Assembly: GCF_947493565.1 (NCBI RefSeq)
Contig: NZ_CANLRG010000009.1
Span: forward strand, 1 to 64,000
Direction: 5' to 3'
DNA: 64,000 bases
DNA from: an uncultured Lutibacter sp.
GTDB lineage: Bacteria; Bacteroidota; Bacteroidia; Flavobacteriales; Flavobacteriaceae
In this document: positions 60,756 through 64,000 of the stretch, piece by piece
Layout of the letters: every line of letters begins with the position of its first letter
Position numbering within the stretch: position 1 is the first letter of the stretch
Notes under the pieces: model-generated
Databases searched by the model: none
Seen by the model: the letters and a program-made list of their open reading frames with translations, nothing else
Told to the model about the DNA's origin: nothing
Position numbers and translations under genes: made by a program

Positions 60756-62069
60756 TTATCCTCCAAAATCATCAAATCTAATATTCTCATCTTCTAAACC
60801 AAAGTCTTCTCCCATTTTTTGAACTGCTTTGTTCATTAATGGAGGTCCACAGAAATATAATTCTAAGTCTTCTGGAGCATCATGTTTAGATAAATATTCA
60901 TCAATTACTGCTTGGTGTACAAAGCCAGTAAATCCATCTCCTTCAGGATCGTTAATGTCTTTTTTGTTTACCCAATTATCTTCAGGAGCTGGTTCAGACA
61001 ATACTAGATAAAACTTAAAGTTTGGAAACTCTTTTTCTAAATCATAAAAATGTTCTAGATAGAACAATTCACGCTTAGAACGTCCACCATACCAATAAGT
61101 AACTTTACGGTTTGTTTTTAGTGTTTTAAATAAGTGGTATAAGTGAGAACGCATTGGAGCCATACCTGCACCACCACCAACATATAACATTTCAGCATCA
61201 GATTCATTAATAAAGAACTCACCATAAGGACCAGAAATAGTTACTTTATCTCCTTTTTTTCTTGAAAAGATATAAGAAGAAGCAATACCAGGATTTACAT
61301 TCATCCATCCATTTTTAGCTCTATCCCAAGGTGGAGTTGCAATACGAACATTCAACATAATTTCACGTCCTTCTGCTGGGAAAGAAGCCATAGAATAGGC
61401 GCGTTCTACCAATTCAGTATTTTTCATTTTTAAATCCCATAAACCAAATTTATCCCATTCCATTTGGAATTTATCTGGAGTATCGTGTTCTTCAGGATGA
61501 GCTGTTATATCAATATCTTTATAATCGATTTCACATTCTGGAATTTCAATTTGAATGTAACCACCTGCCTTATAATTCATATCTTCAGGAATTTCAACAA
61601 CAAATTCTTTAATAAAAGATGCAACATTGTAGTTTCTAACAACAGTTGCTTCCCATTTTTTAATTCCAAAAATCTCTTCAGGAATTGAAATATCCATGTT
61701 TTGTTTCACTTTTACCTGACATGCCAATCGAATACCCTCTTTCAATTCTTTTCTAGAGAAATGTGGTGTTTCGGTTGGTAAGGCCTCTCCTCCTCCTGAA
61801 TGAACGTGACATTCGCATTGTATACAGGTTCCACCACCACCACACGCCGATGGTAAAAATATTTTTTCATTTCCTAAAGTTGTAAGTAAAGTTGCTCCAG
61901 AAGCAACTTCAATTTCTTTTTCTCCATTTATTGTAATTTTTACAGGGCCAGAAGGAGAAAGTTTTTGTTTTACAACTAATAATACTGTAACAAGTAATAG
62001 TATTAGCACTAAAAATGCTGCAACAGTTGCTACAATTACGCCTAAAGTATTTGCTGCTAGTATCATCAT
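60756..62069 (-). CDS. nqrF: Na+-NQR subunit F
   Basis: A 437-residue entry subunit of the Na+-translocating NADH:quinone reductase. One N-terminal membrane helix (about 5-30) is followed by a plant-ferredoxin-type domain with the 2Fe-2S ligands in SACGGGGTCIQCECHV and Cys of LACQVK, an FAD-binding domain (RAYSMASFPAEG) and the NADH-binding domain (MLYVGGGAGMAPMRS, LYFCGPPLM). It is about 30 residues longer than the Vibrio protein. Its start overlaps the nqrE stop by one base, in the operon order C-D-E-F. Confidence 0.97.
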   Translation of the reverse strand: MMILAANTLGVIVATVAAFLVLILLLVTVLLVVKQKLSPSGPVKITINGEKEIEVASGATLLTTLGNEKIFLPSACGGGGTCIQCECHVHSGGGEALPTETPHFSRKELKEGIRLACQVKVKQNMDISIPEEIFGIKKWEATVVRNYNVASFIKEFVVEIPEDMNYKAGGYIQIEIPECEIDYKDIDITAHPEEHDTPDKFQMEWDKFGLWDLKMKNTELVERAYSMASFPAEGREIMLNVRIATPPWDRAKNGWMNVNPGIASSYIFSRKKGDKVTISGPYGEFFINESDAEMLYVGGGAGMAPMRSHLYHLFKTLKTNRKVTYWYGGRSKRELFYLEHFYDLEKEFPNFKFYLVLSEPAPEDNWVNKKDINDPEGDGFTGFVHQAVIDEYLSKHDAPEDLELYFCGPPLMNKAVQKMGEDFGLEDENIRFDDFGG

Positions 62070-62782
62070 TACTCTTTAGTTTCTTTTTCGTTAATAACTA
62101 GTTCTTTATCGTTGTCTTTAACCTTAACTTGAACAGTTTGTTCTTCTTTGATTGTTTCTTCATCACCACCAGTTAACATTCCTCCAAAGCTCATAAATCC
62201 AATTGCCATTAAACCAGTTATAATAAATGTAATTCCCAGTCCTCTTAATGGTGCAGGAATATTTGAATATCTAATTTTTTCACGAATAGCAGCAATTGTT
62301 AAGATTGCTAAAAAGAAACCTATTCCTGAACTAACACCATAATTAAATGCTAAATCTAAAGAAGCAATTTCTCTTGATTGCATAAATAACGACCCTCCTA
62401 AAATAGCACAGTTTACCGCGATAAGAGGTAAAAAGATTCCTAAAGAGTTGTACAATGCTGGAGCGAATTTTTCAACAATTATTTCAACTAATTGTACCAT
62501 TGTTGCAATGGTTGCAATAAACATAATAAATGAAAGGAAACTTAAATCATAAGCGGCATACTCTTCACCTAACCAAGCTAAAGCACCATCTTGTAAAATA
62601 TATTGGTCTAATAACCAGTTTAAAGGAACCGTAATTGCCATTACAAATATTACTGCTGCACCTAATCCTACAGCAGTTGATACTTTTTTAGATACTGCTA
62701 AGTATGAACACATCCCTAAGAATGTTGCAAATACCATGTTATCTACAAATATTGACTTAAAAAATAATTCTAAATGCTCCAT
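62069..62782 (-). CDS. nqrE: Na+-NQR subunit E
   Basis: A 237-residue membrane subunit with about six helices. Highly conserved NqrE stretches: NMVFATFLGMCSYLAVSKKV, LPLIAVNCAILGGSLFM and YGVSSGIGFFLAIL. The Cys-containing helices help bind an iron centre between NqrD and NqrE. A charged C-terminal tail (about 205-237, Glu/Lys-rich) extends past the usual end at about 200 residues. Operon gap to nqrD is three bases. Confidence 0.97.
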   Translation of the reverse strand: MEHLELFFKSIFVDNMVFATFLGMCSYLAVSKKVSTAVGLGAAVIFVMAITVPLNWLLDQYILQDGALAWLGEEYAAYDLSFLSFIMFIATIATMVQLVEIIVEKFAPALYNSLGIFLPLIAVNCAILGGSLFMQSREIASLDLAFNYGVSSGIGFFLAILTIAAIREKIRYSNIPAPLRGLGITFIITGLMAIGFMSFGGMLTGGDEETIKEEQTVQVKVKDNDKELVINEKETKE

Positions 62783-62785
62783 ATC

Positions 62786-63433
62786 TTAGTTGTCTTCTAT
62801 TAATGCTTCATTTCTTGAGCGTTGTACCCAAATAATAATTCCTACAGTAATTAATGCCATTGGTGCTAACAACATAAAACCGTTGTTTTCATAACCAAAA
62901 GCATATACACCAGTTTTTTCAATAGGGTCGCCTAAAACTTTATATCCCAACAAGGTACCAGAACCTAGTAACTCTCTAAAAAACCCAACAATTATTAATA
63001 TTAATGCGTATCCCAACGCATTTCCTACACCATCTATAAATGATCGAACAGGTCCATTTCCTAAAGCAAAGGCTTCAAAACGTCCCATAATAATACAATT
63101 GGTAATAATTAACCCTACAAATACCGAAAGTGTTTTACTTAATTCATAAGCAAATGCTTTTAACACTAAATCAACAATAATTACTAAAGAAGCAACTACA
63201 ATTAATTGAACAATGATTCTGATTTTTGATGGTATGATATTTCGCATTAATGAAATAGTTAAATTACCCAGTCCCATTACAAAAAGTACTGCAATAGACA
63301 TTACTATAGATGCCTTTAATTCAGCTGTAATAGCTAATGCAGAACAAATACCTAAAACTTGAATAGTAATTGGGTTATTATCTGCTAAAGGATCTGTTAT
63401 TAATTTTATATCTTTTTTTGATAAAAGTCCCAT
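62786..63433 (-). CDS. nqrD: Na+-NQR subunit D
   Basis: A 215-residue membrane subunit, homologous to NqrE, with six helices. Conserved: [20 protein letters not shown] at the N-terminus, [20 protein letters not shown] and [16 protein letters not shown]. It shares the iron site at the NqrD/NqrE interface. Gap of three bases after nqrC. Confidence 0.97.
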   Translation of the reverse strand: MGLLSKKDIKLITDPLADNNPITIQVLGICSALAITAELKASIVMSIAVLFVMGLGNLTISLMRNIIPSKIRIIVQLIVVASLVIIVDLVLKAFAYELSKTLSVFVGLIITNCIIMGRFEAFALGNGPVRSFIDGVGNALGYALILIIVGFFRELLGSGTLLGYKVLGDPIEKTGVYAFGYENNGFMLLAPMALITVGIIIWVQRSRNEALIEDN

Positions 63434-63436
63434 AAA

Positions 63437-64000
63437 TTATTGCTTTAATGTTTTTAAATAAGGTAGATACATTTTTAAATCTTTTTTAAGCATTGCTGCT
63501 AATCCATCACCAGTAATTGTAGAGCCCGAAATTGCATCTACTGCAAAATCTGTTTTTCTTAAGTTTTTAGGGTCTGCATTACTTTTTGAAACTGCAATAC
63601 CTTTAAATGTATCACCATCCATGATGTGTTCACCTATAAAATCGTCCATAAAAAAACGTTCTTTTATGTTAGATCCTAAACCTGGAGTTTCTCCTGCGTG
63701 ATCGAAAAATACACCTTGAACTACTAAATCTTTATCTAAAGCTACATAACCCCAAATAGCATCCCATAAACCTTTTCCTCTTACAGGTATGATATAAAAT
63801 TTAGAATTTTCTTTTTCACCTACAAATAAAGGGAGTCTTCTTTGTTCTCCTGCTTTTTCTCTAGCTGATTCCTTTTTTAAATCGATTAAATACGCTTCAT
63901 CATTTTCAGTAACTTCACTCCCTTGTATTATCAATTGTTTAGTGATGTATTCAGAAAATTTTTCGCCAACAATTTCTTTAGAAACAAACGTAACACTAGT
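63437..64000 (-). CDS. nqrC: Na+-NQR subunit C (partial, 5' end outside window)
   Basis: The frame stays open to the right window edge (last codons read T-S-V-T-F-V-S-K-E-I-V-G-E-K), so the TTG at 63934 is not the start; the N-terminal membrane helix lies outside. The visible 187 codons include the FMN-binding region VVQGVFFDHAGETPGLG and the covalent-flavin motif DAISGSTITG, whose Thr (codon 63520-63518) is the expected FMN attachment site. The motif reads SGST instead of the common SGAT. ApbE, encoded at 58255-59241, would make this bond. Confidence 0.95.
   Translation of the reverse strand, partial: TSVTFVSKEIVGEKFSEYITKQLIIQGSEVTENDEAYLIDLKKESAREKAGEQRRLPLFVGEKENSKFYIIPVRGKGLWDAIWGYVALDKDLVVQGVFFDHAGETPGLGSNIKERFFMDDFIGEHIMDGDTFKGIAVSKSNADPKNLRKTDFAVDAISGSTITGDGLAAMLKKDLKMYLPYLKTLKQ

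Noticed and set aside
63932-63934. TTG at 63934 as the start of nqrC
   Set aside because: The frame is open through the window edge with plausible NqrC residues, so the gene simply continues outside the window.
1-64000. CRISPR array, insertion sequences, prophage or tRNA genes
   Set aside because: I saw no regularly spaced repeats, transposase or integrase motifs, or cloverleaf-like sequence with the TTCGA-type T-loop in any intergenic region.

Overview
The window is AT-rich and gene-dense and reads as a chromosomal segment of a flavobacterium (family Flavobacteriaceae, phylum Bacteroidota). The evidence is a truncated gene ending in a type IX secretion sorting tail, a SusC/SusD pair, a second carboxypeptidase-regulatory-domain TonB receptor, a RemB-type gliding gene, several Bacteroidota-restricted families (DUF4254, DUF4252, DUF6427-like), and promoters of the Bacteroidota form TTTG-N19-TAnnTTTG. 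The Na+-translocating NADH:quinone reductase genes suggest a marine or brackish organism. I see no rRNA, tRNA, CRISPR array, insertion sequence or prophage.

Layout. 0-4 kb: 3' end of a secreted protein gene, then a TonB receptor with a repeat-containing lipoprotein. 4-13 kb: DUF3108, M23 peptidase and pgi; the tyrosine/homogentisate catabolic pair hmgA-hppD behind a long structured leader; the Fe-S factors mrp and a NifU-like gene; trmB with a cysteine-less alkyltransferase-like gene. 13-23 kb: two small-family membrane proteins, upp, a GT9 glycosyltransferase, the yicC-gmk-nadD cluster, an M23-GH3-MOSC run, mscL, alr and tdk. 23-27 kb: a conserved hypothetical, then a possible two-gene restriction-modification unit (PD-(D/E)XK-like protein plus a D12-class adenine methylase) running into DUF4254, then DUF4252. 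27-40 kb: outer-membrane barrels, ArsC-like, DinB, a Na+/H+ antiporter, a trans-sulfuration enzyme, an Ig-like lipoprotein, ComF, glyS, ogt and tatD. 40-47.5 kb: an ECF sigma/putative anti-sigma pair divergent from a lipoprotein, two TonB paralogues, and deoC, an acetyltransferase and remB. 47.5-58 kb: a CoA-transferase, map and a methyltransferase, and a four-gene susC-susD-metallophosphoesterase-alkaline phosphatase operon that looks built for scavenging organic phosphorus. 58-64 kb: apbE, an OmpA lipoprotein and the distal nqr operon (F, E, D and a truncated C).

How the genes work together. Envelope uptake dominates: two TonB-dependent receptors, two TonB proteins and the RemB protein, whose N-terminus resembles the TonB C-terminal domain. 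ApbE would attach FMN to the NqrC (and off-window NqrB) subunits encoded beside it. Strong hairpin terminators cleanly separate most transcription units.

The items I think most deserve a second look are the candidate restriction-modification pair at 24.4-26.1 kb, the SusCD-phosphatase operon with a Pho-box-like repeat in front, the hmgA leader with a near-leaderless 21-codon ORF, the TonB-domain/outer-membrane-barrel fusion in RemB, and the four-repeat lipoprotein partnered with a TonB receptor.
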